From contig JADYXQ010000138.1 in assembly GCA_021772135.1 (NCBI GenBank), positions 1 to 64,000 of the forward strand: 64,000 nucleotides of DNA, given 5' to 3'. Below are positions 37,092 to 47,289 of the stretch, piece after piece. The position numbers and the translations under genes are program-made. Under the pieces are notes generated by a model. The model ran no database searches. It was not told the origin of the DNA and saw nothing but the letters and a program-made list of their open reading frames with translations. This DNA comes from Candidatus Obscuribacter sp. GTDB taxonomy: Bacteria; Cyanobacteriota; Vampirovibrionia; Obscuribacterales; Obscuribacteraceae. Every line of letters begins with the position of its first letter. Position 1 is the first letter of the stretch.

Positions 37092-39104
37092 CTACTGACT
37101 TTTGCCGGCCTGGTCGAGGCTATCGAGCACCAGTTGCACTGTAATTATTTCAGGCAACACGATTGGTGACTGCGCTTTACCGGCAGGAAAAATAACATAT
37201 AACGGAACTCCTGCGCGACCAAACTTGCTCAGGAGTTTTGTTATATCAGGATCTTGTTTGGTCCAATCAGCGCGCATAAAAACTACACCAAGCGCTTTCA
37301 TTTTGGCTTGCACAGCGCTATTAGAAAGCACGGTTTTTTCATTGACCTGGCAGGTCTGACACCAATCGGCAGTAAAGTCGAGCAAAACCGTTTTCTTTTC
37401 AGAAAGCAACTGGTCTAATTTCGCCACGGTAAAATGGACATATTCGCTTTCGCTACTTTCAGCTTGCTGAGCGACCGCAGTTTCACCGGTTTTACTATTG
37501 AGCAAGGCTGCCATGACCTGTGGTTGCGCAAAAATGCAAAGCCAGGTGATACCACCAAACAAGAGGGCAGTAATCAAATAAACTTTGGCTTTGCGCTCAG
37601 TAGTGCTGGTCAAATCCGTAAACGAGGCGATAATCCAGGCGGCGAAAGCCAGGGCAACGAGCCAGTAATTAACGAAAGAAGCAGGCTCAGCGCCAATCTG
37701 TCTGGTCAAAACGAAGTCTAGCCAGACCATTGTGGCAAGCAAAATGAATCCCATAGACTGTTTGAATTTTTCCATCCAGGCTCCCGGTTTGGGCAACTTT
37801 TGCAGCCAGGCCGGGTTGAAAGTCAAAAGCAAATAGGGCAGCGACATACCTAAACCGGCGCTAAAAAATATGGCGGCGATGATATGAGCCGGCTGAGCAA
37901 AAGCAAAGCCCAGAGCCGGTGCCAGAAGCGGTGCAGTGCATGGTGTCGATAATACAGTGGCCAGTACACCTTTGAAAAAAGTACCAACTACACCTTCTTT
38001 TTGCGAAAGTTTATCCACATCTGGACTAACAGCAATGTTGACGTAGAAGAGGCCGAAAAACGATAGAGACATGAGCAACACTACAGCGCACATGATTATT
38101 AAAAAGCCCGGATACTGAAATTGGAAACCCCAGCCTATAGTTTGACCGGCGGCCTTAAGAGCAATAACAATGGCTGCCAGAGCCATAAAAGAAGAAATGA
38201 TGCCCGCAGAAAAAACAATGCCTAAAACGCGCACACGGGCTGGTGAATCTTGCGCTTGTTCAAGAAAGCTCATTACCTTTATAGCAATGACCGGCAAAAC
38301 GCAGGGCATTATATTGAGGATAAGTCCACCCAATAATGCCCCACCAAGAAAACCCAGCAGCCCACCACCTTCGGTGCCTTCAACTTTATAGTCAGCATCT
38401 AGAACCGATACATTAGCTGAGGGTGCAGCGGCTTTAGAGCCAGTGGGCAGACTTTCCAGCACCTTCCCGGTGCCGTTAAAACCACCGCCTAGGGCGTCAA
38501 ATTCTGCTGCCTGGGGCGAGGCGACGGCTTTGCTTACGACGGGTATCTGTAGTGACACATCACCTTTGCCCGGCAGACAAATGTCTTTGCACGACAGCCA
38601 TTTTACTTTCGCTTTAAAAGTAAGCATCGTGCCTGCTTTCAAATCAGCCGGTGCTGTAACTTCACTGGCTAAAAGCACTTTGTCGTGATAGCCATAAGTG
38701 ACGATACCTGCATCTACGAATTTTTCCGGTTTCTGCCAGATCAACTCAGAAGCAGTAAAACCAGGAGGCAATTGCCATTCGATACTGGTCTTCATACCAG
38801 CGTCACCGGGCTCTTTATAATATGTGTGCCAGTCAGGCGCCATATCGAGATGAACGCCAATTTTGAACTTTTCACCGGCGACTACACCAGTAGTGTTTGC
38901 CACCAGATGCGGTGTAACATAAACAGGCTCGGCAGCGGCCTTGGCCTCAGCTTCAGCGGCAGATTGGGCCAGCGCCGGAGGGGCGACAAGAGCAAAAATT
39001 GCATTATGGCCGAAGCTAGCGCCAGAGCAACACAAGGCAAATAAAAGCATAAGCTTGATCGAAGATTTCAATTGCCTGACGTGCCTCGCTTGATATATGG
39101 TCAT
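37092..39104 (-). CDS. DsbD/ScsB-like transmembrane thiol-disulfide reductase
   Basis: About 670 residues from the ATG at 39104 (AAGG five bases ahead; TTG at 39152 is the longer choice). Signal segment, a periplasmic DsbD-alpha-like domain with a Cys pair in KWLSCKDICLPGKG, an eight-helix core with one Cys in NIMPCVLPVIAIKVMSFLEQ and the partner in STPCTAPLLAPALGFAF, and a C-terminal thioredoxin domain with DFTADWCQTCQVNEKTV. All three Cys pairs are present, so electrons could pass from cytoplasmic thioredoxin to envelope proteins (cytochrome c maturation, peroxidases or copper tolerance in relatives). Confidence 0.93.
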   Translation of the reverse strand: MTIYQARHVRQLKSSIKLMLLFALCCSGASFGHNAIFALVAPPALAQSAAEAEAKAAAEPVYVTPHLVANTTGVVAGEKFKIGVHLDMAPDWHTYYKEPGDAGMKTSIEWQLPPGFTASELIWQKPEKFVDAGIVTYGYHDKVLLASEVTAPADLKAGTMLTFKAKVKWLSCKDICLPGKGDVSLQIPVVSKAVASPQAAEFDALGGGFNGTGKVLESLPTGSKAAAPSANVSVLDADYKVEGTEGGGLLGFLGGALLGGLILNIMPCVLPVIAIKVMSFLEQAQDSPARVRVLGIVFSAGIISSFMALAAIVIALKAAGQTIGWGFQFQYPGFLIIMCAVVLLMSLSFFGLFYVNIAVSPDVDKLSQKEGVVGTFFKGVLATVLSTPCTAPLLAPALGFAFAQPAHIIAAIFFSAGLGMSLPYLLLTFNPAWLQKLPKPGAWMEKFKQSMGFILLATMVWLDFVLTRQIGAEPASFVNYWLVALAFAAWIIASFTDLTSTTERKAKVYLITALLFGGITWLCIFAQPQVMAALLNSKTGETAVAQQAESSESEYVHFTVAKLDQLLSEKKTVLLDFTADWCQTCQVNEKTVLSNSAVQAKMKALGVVFMRADWTKQDPDITKLLSKFGRAGVPLYVIFPAGKAQSPIVLPEIITVQLVLDSLDQAGKSQ

Positions 39105-39207
39105 TTTAGCCTTTCTGTTCTTTTGCCGCCAATTACTATGGCTATTTTTCAAACTGAAACGTTAACGGTTCAGTTTTTTGAAGGCTTCAACCTATGACTT
39201 ACCCGTT

Positions 39208-40605
39208 CTAGAGCGCATTGTTTTTGGCAATCTCGGCGTAAACTTTAGCGCTCGCTCTTAGAATTCTTTCCTGACTGGGATAGCTCACGCGAATCAAACC
39301 AAAGCGTGCTTTCAAACCTTCTGCCCATTCGAAATTATCCAGCAAAGACCAGTGCAGGTAACCTTTTACGTCAACACCGCTGGCAATGGCACGGTGCAAT
39401 TCCTTCAAATGCGACTCGAGATAATCCACTCGTTTTTGATCGGCTAACGACCAATCACCCTGGTCAAGGTCAGCGGCAAACAGACTAGCATAGCCGTTTT
39501 CAGTGATAATCACCGGCCGGCGTGAGCCGTCGGTATTAAATTGATAGTGCAAAGTGTCTCTTGTGAGTAGATCGTAAAGCCCCTGGGGGTAGATTTCCCA
39601 GCCGATTTCGTTGACGGCCAATTCAGTATCGGGCGAACTTTCACCAAAAATATCGATGGGCCATGACGGCCTAAAACGCGAGAGCTCACGGGTGTAATAG
39701 TTGATGGCCAGATAATCGCATTTGCCCTTCAGACCTTCGACTTGGCCCGAAATGGAAATAATCTCTTTGTTGGTACTGAGAGGGAAAGGAAATTTGACCT
39801 CACCGCTTTCCACTGAGCTGGAAAAGAGCTGATTGAAAGTGAAGTCGCGGTAGAAACGCACCATGTGGTCCATGGGATTTAAAGGATTTTTCGGCATAAA
39901 CGGCCGCCAGTGCAAGGTATAGCTCACCTGCGCAGCCGGATTGACAGCTTTAATGGCGTCGTATGCTGCTGCGTGTCCTTCCAGCATGCGACGCACGCAC
40001 TTAAAGGCAGATAGATAGTCGTATTTCGTCCCGGGGGGCCAGGCGCCGGCGACATAGCTTTGATAGGCGTAGGCTAGCGGCTCGTTAATGGTGATCCAGT
40101 AATCAACCAGGTCGTTGAATTCAGCCACTAAAAGCTCGGTAAAGCGCTTGAATTCGCTTACGGCATAGGCCGATGTCCAGCCGCCTGCCGCGGCTAACCA
40201 GTCGGGCAAAGTGAAATGAAACAAGGTAGCAAAGGTGGTCACACCACTTTCTTTCAAGCTGGTGAGAATGCGGCGGTAATATTCAACCTGCTCGGGGTCG
40301 AGGCGACTGGGAGCGACCCTCGTGCCCGGTGGCTCTTGCAGAAGAGCGGGCCAGTTGAAAGAAAGGCGAAAAGCATTGAGATTCATGTCGCGAATTAGAG
40401 CGATGTCATCTTCATATCGTTGATAAAATTCGCAAGCCTTGTCTGCTGATGTGCTGTCTGAAATACGGCCGCTTTCATTGGTCCACAAAGCCCAGTCAGA
40501 TAGACGCGCCTGTATCTCTTTGGGATGGCCCTCTACCTGGAAATGCGAGGTAGCGGCGCCCCATAAAAAACCATTTGGAAATTTGAGCGAACCATCACCC
40601 AACAA
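39208..40605 (-). CDS. Glycoside hydrolase family 1 (beta-glucosidase-like)
   Basis: 465 residues. GH1 hallmarks: FPNGFLWGAATSHFQVEG at the start, acid/base in WITINEPLAYAYQSYVAGAW (NEP), nucleophile in PVIITENGYAS (TENG), and HWSLLDNFEWAEGLKARFGL near the end. No signal peptide, so cytoplasmic. Both catalytic glutamates present. It would release beta-linked glucose or galactose from short oligosaccharides; specificity unknown. Start TTG with GGAG upstream (a second TTG follows directly). Confidence 0.95.
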   Translation of the reverse strand: MLGDGSLKFPNGFLWGAATSHFQVEGHPKEIQARLSDWALWTNESGRISDSTSADKACEFYQRYEDDIALIRDMNLNAFRLSFNWPALLQEPPGTRVAPSRLDPEQVEYYRRILTSLKESGVTTFATLFHFTLPDWLAAAGGWTSAYAVSEFKRFTELLVAEFNDLVDYWITINEPLAYAYQSYVAGAWPPGTKYDYLSAFKCVRRMLEGHAAAYDAIKAVNPAAQVSYTLHWRPFMPKNPLNPMDHMVRFYRDFTFNQLFSSSVESGEVKFPFPLSTNKEIISISGQVEGLKGKCDYLAINYYTRELSRFRPSWPIDIFGESSPDTELAVNEIGWEIYPQGLYDLLTRDTLHYQFNTDGSRRPVIITENGYASLFAADLDQGDWSLADQKRVDYLESHLKELHRAIASGVDVKGYLHWSLLDNFEWAEGLKARFGLIRVSYPSQERILRASAKVYAEIAKNNAL

Positions 40606-40734
40606 AATAAGCTCTCCAATTCAAAGCGACAACCATCAGTGGAAGTGTATTAAGCATTCTAAGCATTATCTTCATTCAAATCTGCCCCTCCCAAGCCAAT
40701 CCACCTGCTTGGCAACAATATAATAGAAGCGCTT

Positions 40735-43074
40735 ATGAATTCTTCCGCCATCACTCATGACAAACAAAGCCGTCTTTTCGGGCTTTTCGCCGTTATCATC
40801 ATTGTTTTAGCCAATTGGCTTGCTTACAGCAATTGTTTCAATGGTTACTTTCTGGCCGACGATTTTGTCCACGTAGACTATCTTTATCACGCCATATCAA
40901 AACAGTTTCAACCTCTTCTAGCCAACTTCTGGGGCAACTGGATGCAGGCTCAGGGCACGACTTTCTATCGACCGCTGATTTCAGTCACTCTGGCTCTCGA
41001 TTATTTAGTCGGTGGTCCACACCCATTTATTTTTCACTTCACAAACTGGCTTTATCAGACTGCTGCCAGTTGCCTGACATTTCTTTTAGTCAGGCGCATC
41101 GGCGCCGCTTTCAGACCGGGTCAAATGCAGCTAAACCAAAATCTGTCTCTGGCCGCCGCCCTTGTTTTTAGTTTCTATCCGCTCCACAGCGAAGTGGTCA
41201 ACTGGATTATCGCCCGGGTTGACAGCGTTGCGCTCACTTTTTGCCTGGCTTCGTTCTGGCTCTATTTAAAAAACGACAAACCATCTCCCTGGGCAGCCAG
41301 AGCCAGTTTACTAGCGTTCATTTGTGGCCTGATGTCGAAAGAAATGGCAGTCACTCTGCCGCCAACGCTTTTGCTTTTTCGCTTGCTGACTAATTTTGCG
41401 CCAGAGCAAGAACAGTTGAAACCGTGGCAGCGTATCAAACTAGCCCTGAAACAGACTTTGCCTTACTGGATTATTCTGGCCTGTTATTTTGTCTTCCGCC
41501 TGCTGGTGTTAGGCACCATATCCGGAGGCTATGAAGGTTCAGTCGGCCACAGCCTTTCCAGCAGCATGGGGCGGCGCTGGCTTGACGGCTCACTCTGGCG
41601 CATACTCTACCCGTTCAATATCGAAGTGTTCGGCGCTAAACATAATTTCAACGGGCAGCTGCGCATTATCTATCTGGCCATGGTAGCCAATTTCGCCGTG
41701 TTGCTCATTACTTCAAAAGAGCGCTCAGCCGCGGTGCGCGGTCTGCTTTTCGGCCTGGGCTGGCTGGTACTGGCACTTTTGCCCACCTATCAAGTCTGGA
41801 ATTTAACTGATTCCCTGCAAGGGGGCCGCCTGATTTATTACGGTACCGCACCTATCGCTTTGATTTTCGCCTGGCTGCTTTTTCCCGGCGACGGCGTTTT
41901 TGCCAGAGCGGTAACCACTTTGCGATATATTCTAGCCACCTGGTTCTGCACACTATTACTTCTAATTACCCATGGAAACAACCAGCCCTGGACCTCCGCA
42001 ATGCAGGAAGTGAGCCGCTTTCGTCAGGCCGTGGCCGACAAGATTTTGCAACTGCCCCCTGGTCAATCTCTTTGTCTAATCAATGTGCCCCAGACCTATC
42101 GCGGCGCTCACATGCTCTATAACGCCGCCACCATGTCAGTGCTTTTGAGCCCTCCCTTAACTGAAAAAGCAGTCTATCAGAGGGTCAAGAGCTTCGAGCC
42201 GGCAACATTCGGCGACTCTGACCTGGTAAACATTTCACGCGTCAGAACTCTATGCGCTGACAAGAGCAACCAGTTCATGCGCTGGGACAGGCAAAAAATG
42301 CAATTGCTTGCCGTGCCGCTCACATGTAAACAGACATCGCTCGCGGCCCCACAGCGGGCTGTACCACAAGCGGCCGAAGGTCTTGACTCTACACGTGCGA
42401 TTCTATCGCCTGAGCTGAAAATGGATGTGCTTGATTGTGACTACATTGATATCAAATACGGTGGCGGCAAAAATGCGGGTAAAGCTGTTTTAATTTTAGA
42501 AGCGTTCAATATCGAAGGCGATCGAGCAGCTTTAAGTTTGCCATTAAATAAGAGTATCGATGGCCGTTTGCGCTTTCAAGTTTCAGAGCACAAACAATGG
42601 TTGGCTCTCAACCGCGTCAATCAAATAGTTCTATCTTTACAATCTCCCGTGGCGGCCGAACCTTTGACAATTAGCGCACTGGAATTCGGCGCTCTAACAA
42701 CAAAGCGGCCCATACTTAAATGTGATGGCATCACCCTGGTGGAGGATATTGACGGCATTTGCCGCCCACGAGGACAGGTGGAGCGCTCGGCCTTTTCATA
42801 CGATGCCAGTAATGTGGCGGGGGCAGCGACGGTCTATTATGAGGTATCAAAACCAAACAGTTGGTTTGAACATTACAGCGGCACTTTAAGAGACAATCAG
42901 CAAAGTGACGAAGCACAGTTTACAGGTACCCTGGCCAAGCTCAAGGGTAGTGCCATTCCCATAACTTTTTCTGGCTTAAAAGGTCATGGTTTTTACCAGT
43001 TACGGTTAGCGGCACTAGACGAGAAAGGCAAATTAGTCGGCTACTTCAGTGACCCTCTGAATTTTCACATTTAA
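40735..43074 (+). CDS. GT-C-type membrane glycosyltransferase
   Basis: 779 residues. About 11 membrane helices in the first 420 residues. GT-C signature: acidic pair in the first loop, NGYFLADDFVHVDYLY (Asp42, Asp43), and FYRPLISVTLALDYL, FYPLHSEVVNWIIARVDSVA. The C-terminal 350 residues form a soluble, beta-rich extracytoplasmic domain. Enzymes of this fold use polyprenyl-phosphate sugars to glycosylate proteins or lipids on the outer face of the membrane. Close to the TMTC/PMT-like family. First of three plus-strand genes with spacings of 7 and -4 bases. Confidence 0.8.
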   Translation: MNSSAITHDKQSRLFGLFAVIIIVLANWLAYSNCFNGYFLADDFVHVDYLYHAISKQFQPLLANFWGNWMQAQGTTFYRPLISVTLALDYLVGGPHPFIFHFTNWLYQTAASCLTFLLVRRIGAAFRPGQMQLNQNLSLAAALVFSFYPLHSEVVNWIIARVDSVALTFCLASFWLYLKNDKPSPWAARASLLAFICGLMSKEMAVTLPPTLLLFRLLTNFAPEQEQLKPWQRIKLALKQTLPYWIILACYFVFRLLVLGTISGGYEGSVGHSLSSSMGRRWLDGSLWRILYPFNIEVFGAKHNFNGQLRIIYLAMVANFAVLLITSKERSAAVRGLLFGLGWLVLALLPTYQVWNLTDSLQGGRLIYYGTAPIALIFAWLLFPGDGVFARAVTTLRYILATWFCTLLLLITHGNNQPWTSAMQEVSRFRQAVADKILQLPPGQSLCLINVPQTYRGAHMLYNAATMSVLLSPPLTEKAVYQRVKSFEPATFGDSDLVNISRVRTLCADKSNQFMRWDRQKMQLLAVPLTCKQTSLAAPQRAVPQAAEGLDSTRAILSPELKMDVLDCDYIDIKYGGGKNAGKAVLILEAFNIEGDRAALSLPLNKSIDGRLRFQVSEHKQWLALNRVNQIVLSLQSPVAAEPLTISALEFGALTTKRPILKCDGITLVEDIDGICRPRGQVERSAFSYDASNVAGAATVYYEVSKPNSWFEHYSGTLRDNQQSDEAQFTGTLAKLKGSAIPITFSGLKGHGFYQLRLAALDEKGKLVGYFSDPLNFHI

Positions 43075-43081
43075 GTGAGCA

Positions 43082-45079
43082 ATGACCCAGCAAACATCAA
43101 TTAGTGAATTACAAAAAAGAAGGCTGGCGCCGTCGTCTGTGGACCTTGCCTCGACAAAAACGCAGATGCTTTTAGGCTCACTTTTTGTAGGTTTGTCATC
43201 GGTACTTGCGTACGCCGGCACGTTGTCGATTGGTTTTCTTGGCCAGGAAACAGCAGCGCTGCAGAGCCTGGCCAGCGCCTTGAACGGTTCTTTTTCACTT
43301 TTGCAAAGTCAGATGGAAAACCTTTGCTTTTTAGACTATTCAATTTTTCACGGCAATTATGCCGGTTATCACTGCGTCAATATTTTGCTGGCAACGGTTT
43401 GCGCTATTTTTGTCGGCCTTATAGCTCTTGAATTAACAGGTCGTCTCGGTAACCGCAATGGCGCTGTGACGGCTTTCTGGGCCGGATTACTGTTCTCCGT
43501 TTATCCTCTGCACGCCGCCACATTGGCACCAGTTATTGGCCGCTATGAAATTTTAGGTGCGCTCTTTTATCTGATTTCGTTATTTCTATTTTTACGCTAT
43601 CGCCTGATTGAAGAAAAGAAGCTCTATCTGTTGTCGCTCTTGAGCGCGGCAATAGCCCTGCTGTGCCAGCCTCAGTCACTCACTCTGGCAGTGGTGATAA
43701 CGGCCTTTGCCATTCATCCGGCTGTGCCGCCCTTTGCCGCAGAAAGAAATTCCAGTGCCTTTAAATGCAGTGCGCCCTACTGGTTATTGAATTTGCTTGC
43801 CTGGTTTTTCCTCTGGTCGCACAATGAGACAAATATCTTCGATTTTAAGCAGATCGACAAAAATATTATTTTGCAAATTTTCGTACCGGTCAATCAAAGT
43901 ATTACCACAAACAATATTTTGATTGCTGTAGTTCCACTGGCAGCCGCTCTGGTAGTGCTTCTATTGAAGTCGGTCATTGCCGGACAACGCAGTGACACTG
44001 GGGCTGAAATTGGTACTAAAAGTATACAGCCGCCCAGTTCAACTATCACTTGTATGATTTTGCTGCTCTGGTTGGCCCTCTCGACATTGCTTAGCGCCGG
44101 TGATCATTATTTTCTCAGCGCTGCACCACTGTCGATTTTGCTTGCCCTTTGCGCTCTGGAGAGCGGTAATAACAGCAGCAGCAAAGCGAAGATGCTCTTT
44201 GTCTGCGGCTTGGTAGCTTTAAGTAGTCTCTACCTTTCGTGGAGCTACCTGCTTACTCTCAATCTCAAACCATTTATTCAAGCCAGCAAAATTGTGGATA
44301 GCTACCGCAAACAAGTAACTGTTTTGAAAATATTGCACGGCCAATTGTTATTAGTCAATTTGCCCTCCAATCGAGGCCCGGTATCACCCATAGGCAATCT
44401 AGACAACCTCAAAAGATTTCTGGCACCGCCTTTTAGTCAGACCGATATCAGCCAGAATCTGCTCTTGGTCAAAGAGAAAAATCAATACAACAAGGCGCTG
44501 CTGACCGCCGCTCGCGAATTATATTTGTGGGACAACGCCGATCAAGTAATGCTTCCCCTGCCTGTACCCAGTGCTGCAGAAGGTCAGAATAGCTATCAAT
44601 TTAGATTTACTGATTTGAATTATTTGAAAAATTGCGGCTGGCAAACGGGCTTACCGGGCCAGTGGCAAAACGCCAGCAGAGCAGAGCCTGTCATATCGCC
44701 GATGGACGGTGTGGCGAGTTTGCGAACCTTTGACCAACCGGCCATATTCTGGCTGCCCTTTAAAATTCAACATCCGATCACCAACGCAAACTTATGGTAT
44801 TTGCAGGTGCATACAGGTGACCGGAACAATAAGATCACAGTTGTCACCCGCGACGTCGACACTGCATTTGACGTCAAACATCAAGGCCTGTCTGGAGAAT
44901 CAAAAACTGACGGTCTGCTGCAGTTTAATTTAAGTGCTTCAGATACCTATATGCTCAGCCACCGCCCGCAACAGATAGGTCTTCGCCTGGGGGCCAATCA
45001 GAACATGTCAGTGACGCTAATAGAGCTCACCACTGGTACTTTATCGCAAGACAAAACAAAATTTGGAGCAAACAGATGA
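43082..45079 (+). CDS. GT-C-like membrane protein lacking the acidic pair (paralogue of its upstream neighbour)
   Basis: 665 residues, same architecture as the preceding protein: N-terminal helices, FSVYPLHAATLAPVIGRYEI matching FYPLHSEVVNWIIARVDSVA upstream, more helices, then a C-terminal beta-rich domain. At the place of the upstream LADDF the sequence reads GFLGQETAAL (Gln55, Glu56), so the catalytic Asp pair is missing. It may be a non-catalytic partner that forms a complex with its neighbour, or may use different residues. Overlaps the next gene by four bases. Confidence 0.7.
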   Translation: MTQQTSISELQKRRLAPSSVDLASTKTQMLLGSLFVGLSSVLAYAGTLSIGFLGQETAALQSLASALNGSFSLLQSQMENLCFLDYSIFHGNYAGYHCVNILLATVCAIFVGLIALELTGRLGNRNGAVTAFWAGLLFSVYPLHAATLAPVIGRYEILGALFYLISLFLFLRYRLIEEKKLYLLSLLSAAIALLCQPQSLTLAVVITAFAIHPAVPPFAAERNSSAFKCSAPYWLLNLLAWFFLWSHNETNIFDFKQIDKNIILQIFVPVNQSITTNNILIAVVPLAAALVVLLLKSVIAGQRSDTGAEIGTKSIQPPSSTITCMILLLWLALSTLLSAGDHYFLSAAPLSILLALCALESGNNSSSKAKMLFVCGLVALSSLYLSWSYLLTLNLKPFIQASKIVDSYRKQVTVLKILHGQLLLVNLPSNRGPVSPIGNLDNLKRFLAPPFSQTDISQNLLLVKEKNQYNKALLTAARELYLWDNADQVMLPLPVPSAAEGQNSYQFRFTDLNYLKNCGWQTGLPGQWQNASRAEPVISPMDGVASLRTFDQPAIFWLPFKIQHPITNANLWYLQVHTGDRNNKITVVTRDVDTAFDVKHQGLSGESKTDGLLQFNLSASDTYMLSHRPQQIGLRLGANQNMSVTLIELTTGTLSQDKTKFGANR

Positions 45080-46116
45080 AAGACGGCAACGCAAGGTTGG
45101 TACTATATTTAGTGCTGGCGGGTCTGGCGATTTATGTCGCCATTCAACTGCAAACTTTGATTATTTGCCTGATAGCGGCCGTCACTTTAGCAGCGGCGCT
45201 GGCACCGTTGGCTGAGCGCTTGGAACAAAAGAAAATACCCAGAGTGGCAACAGTGCTGGCAGTCTACGGTTTTGTCGCAGTTCTTTACATATGTGTCGGC
45301 GCGGGCTTAGTTCCAGTTTTAAAAGAGCAGGCAATCGGCCTTTTTGACAATACTCCAGGTTACGTCGATTGGGCCATTGACCAGGCACACAAACTCAATG
45401 ACATGGGTGGTCCAGATTTGACACATACAAAAATTGCCGCTGCCGACATCAAGCAATTGACCATGAGCACTGCTTCCAAACTCGTGAGATTTACCGGGTC
45501 GATTTTCGGTTCTTTAATTAATGCCTTATTTATTCTCTTTCTCACCGGTTATTTTGTGGTGGCAGCTAAAGAGATCACTTCGTCTTTACTGGCATGGCTT
45601 CCTTCGCCACATCGCGAGCGTTGGGCGGCTCTTATTCGTCCGATAGAACTGCGGCTGGGAGGTTATGTAAAAGGGCAAATGCTGGTCAGTCTCGCCGTAG
45701 GCACCATCATCGGCGGTGGCCTGGCCCTGATTGGCAACGATAAAGCGTTAATTCTCGGTGTCATGGCCGGCCTACTTAATCTGGTACCATTTGTGGGCTC
45801 GATGATCACATCGGTCTTTGCTATTATCATCAGCTTTATGCAAGCACCATGGATGGGCATGGCTACAATCGCCCTTGTTGTTGTAGAGCAGTTTTTGGAA
45901 AGCAATTTCATTGTGCCCATGCTGCTCGGTAAGCAGGTTGACCTCCATCCGCTGGTGGTCATGCTCTCAGTAGTTATCGGTGGCAGTTTGCTTGGTTTAA
46001 GCGGCGCACTAATTGCGGTGCCGGTGGCGACCTTGACAATATTATTGGCTGAAGAATTTTACAAAAAGAATTTGACTGCAGCTGGGCCCAGCGTGCCCAC
46101 AAGCAAGAATAGCTAG
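45076..46116 (+). CDS. AI-2E (TqsA/PerM) family membrane transporter
   Basis: 346 residues with seven to eight helices. N-terminal pairs of helices (LVLYLVLAGLAIYVAIQL), a soluble stretch around 90-150, and the conserved C-terminal half GYVKGQMLVSLAVGTIIGGG, GLLNLVPFVGSMITSVFAI, VVEQFLESNFIVPMLLGKQV. The family is linked to export of autoinducer-2, sodium or unknown solutes; the AI-2 label is historical. Its ATG overlaps the previous TGA (ATGA), so it belongs to the glycosyltransferase operon and might move a substrate related to it. Confidence 0.9.
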   Translation: MKDGNARLVLYLVLAGLAIYVAIQLQTLIICLIAAVTLAAALAPLAERLEQKKIPRVATVLAVYGFVAVLYICVGAGLVPVLKEQAIGLFDNTPGYVDWAIDQAHKLNDMGGPDLTHTKIAAADIKQLTMSTASKLVRFTGSIFGSLINALFILFLTGYFVVAAKEITSSLLAWLPSPHRERWAALIRPIELRLGGYVKGQMLVSLAVGTIIGGGLALIGNDKALILGVMAGLLNLVPFVGSMITSVFAIIISFMQAPWMGMATIALVVVEQFLESNFIVPMLLGKQVDLHPLVVMLSVVIGGSLLGLSGALIAVPVATLTILLAEEFYKKNLTAAGPSVPTSKNS

Positions 46117-46117
46117 A

Positions 46118-47263
46118 TTATCGGTTTGGCAGATGAGCCAGCAACTTCTGGCCAAGGGTGTCATTGCCCACTAGCTCTGATATTGATGCTTTTTCTTTTT
46201 CAAGGGCGAGAGCCAGTTGAGCCAGCATTTCCATAATCAGAAAGGGCCCTTGATAAACAAGAGCTGTATAAAGCTGCACGGCAGAGGCACCAGCAGCGAT
46301 GGCGGCAACGACATCGGCAGCGCTCGAGATTCCACCGCAAGCAATAACTTGCTGACTGGAATCCTTGAGCAAACTCACCTTCCCCACCTGGCTGAGCATC
46401 CGCTCTCGCAGGGGTGGCCCGCTCAGGCCCCCAGCACCACAAGCCGTGACCACGGCATTATTAGTATTGAGGCCGCTGCGACTAACTGAAGTATTGCCGC
46501 AGACAAAACCGGCCAAGGCAAACTCTCGACTGAGATTCACCACCAGTTGCATAAATTCATCAGTACTGTCCGGTGAAAGCTTGAGAAAAAGCGGAAAGTT
46601 TCGGCAATTGGCAGCGCTAATCGCTTCTAAAATCAGCTTCAGCTCAGAAGCTTCATTGAGCGCGCCGTCATGAGTATTAGGACAGCTGGTATTAATAGTG
46701 ACGTAAAGCAAATTATTTTTCTGAAATTGCTCAAAAGAACTGAGTAAATCAGCAACCGCCGCGGCACCGTGCAGGCCTGGTAAATTACTCTTGGCGATAT
46801 TGAGGGCTACCGGAAATTGAATCATGCCCGACTTGTAGGCCCGGTCTAAGCGTGCAGAAATTTTCTTTGCGCCGTCGCCGTTTAAGCCCATGCGGTTAAT
46901 CACCGCCTGATCAGCGGGCAGGCGAAACAACCGCGGTCTGGTATTACCCACTGAGTAGTCAGCGGTGACCGAACCAATTTCCATAAATCCAAATTCAAAT
47001 TCGTGAAACGATGAAACGTATCTGGCGTTTTTATCAACACCGGCTGCTACTCCCACAGGATTAGCTATTCTAGAACCGGCAATGGCAGTCTCAAGCCGTG
47101 GCCAGGCGCTTAACACATCATCGCTGAGAATAGCTGCTCGTCCTACTTTAAGCATTCCGGTAGAGGCCGGCAAAAGATGCAAACCAAAATCGTGAGCTTC
47201 TTCAGGGTCAAGCAAGAAAAGCAGATGCGCTAGAAAATTTCGATAGAACCAGGTTGCCAGCAT
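46118..47263 (-). CDS. pyrD: Quinone-dependent dihydroorotate dehydrogenase (class 2)
   Basis: 381 residues. The N-terminal membrane-associating helices typical of class 2 are present (FYRNFLAHLLFLLDPEEAHD), then the FMN barrel: NPVGVAAGVDKNARY, INRMGLNGDGAKK, TINTSCPNTHDG with the catalytic Ser typical of class 2, and IACGGISSAADVVAAIAAGA. It oxidises dihydroorotate to orotate with quinone in pyrimidine synthesis. One base separates its stop from that of the convergent transporter gene. Confidence 0.97.
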   Translation of the reverse strand: MLATWFYRNFLAHLLFLLDPEEAHDFGLHLLPASTGMLKVGRAAILSDDVLSAWPRLETAIAGSRIANPVGVAAGVDKNARYVSSFHEFEFGFMEIGSVTADYSVGNTRPRLFRLPADQAVINRMGLNGDGAKKISARLDRAYKSGMIQFPVALNIAKSNLPGLHGAAAVADLLSSFEQFQKNNLLYVTINTSCPNTHDGALNEASELKLILEAISAANCRNFPLFLKLSPDSTDEFMQLVVNLSREFALAGFVCGNTSVSRSGLNTNNAVVTACGAGGLSGPPLRERMLSQVGKVSLLKDSSQQVIACGGISSAADVVAAIAAGASAVQLYTALVYQGPFLIMEMLAQLALALEKEKASISELVGNDTLGQKLLAHLPNR

Positions 47264-47289
47264 GCGCCACCACTAGATGAATCAGTCGC

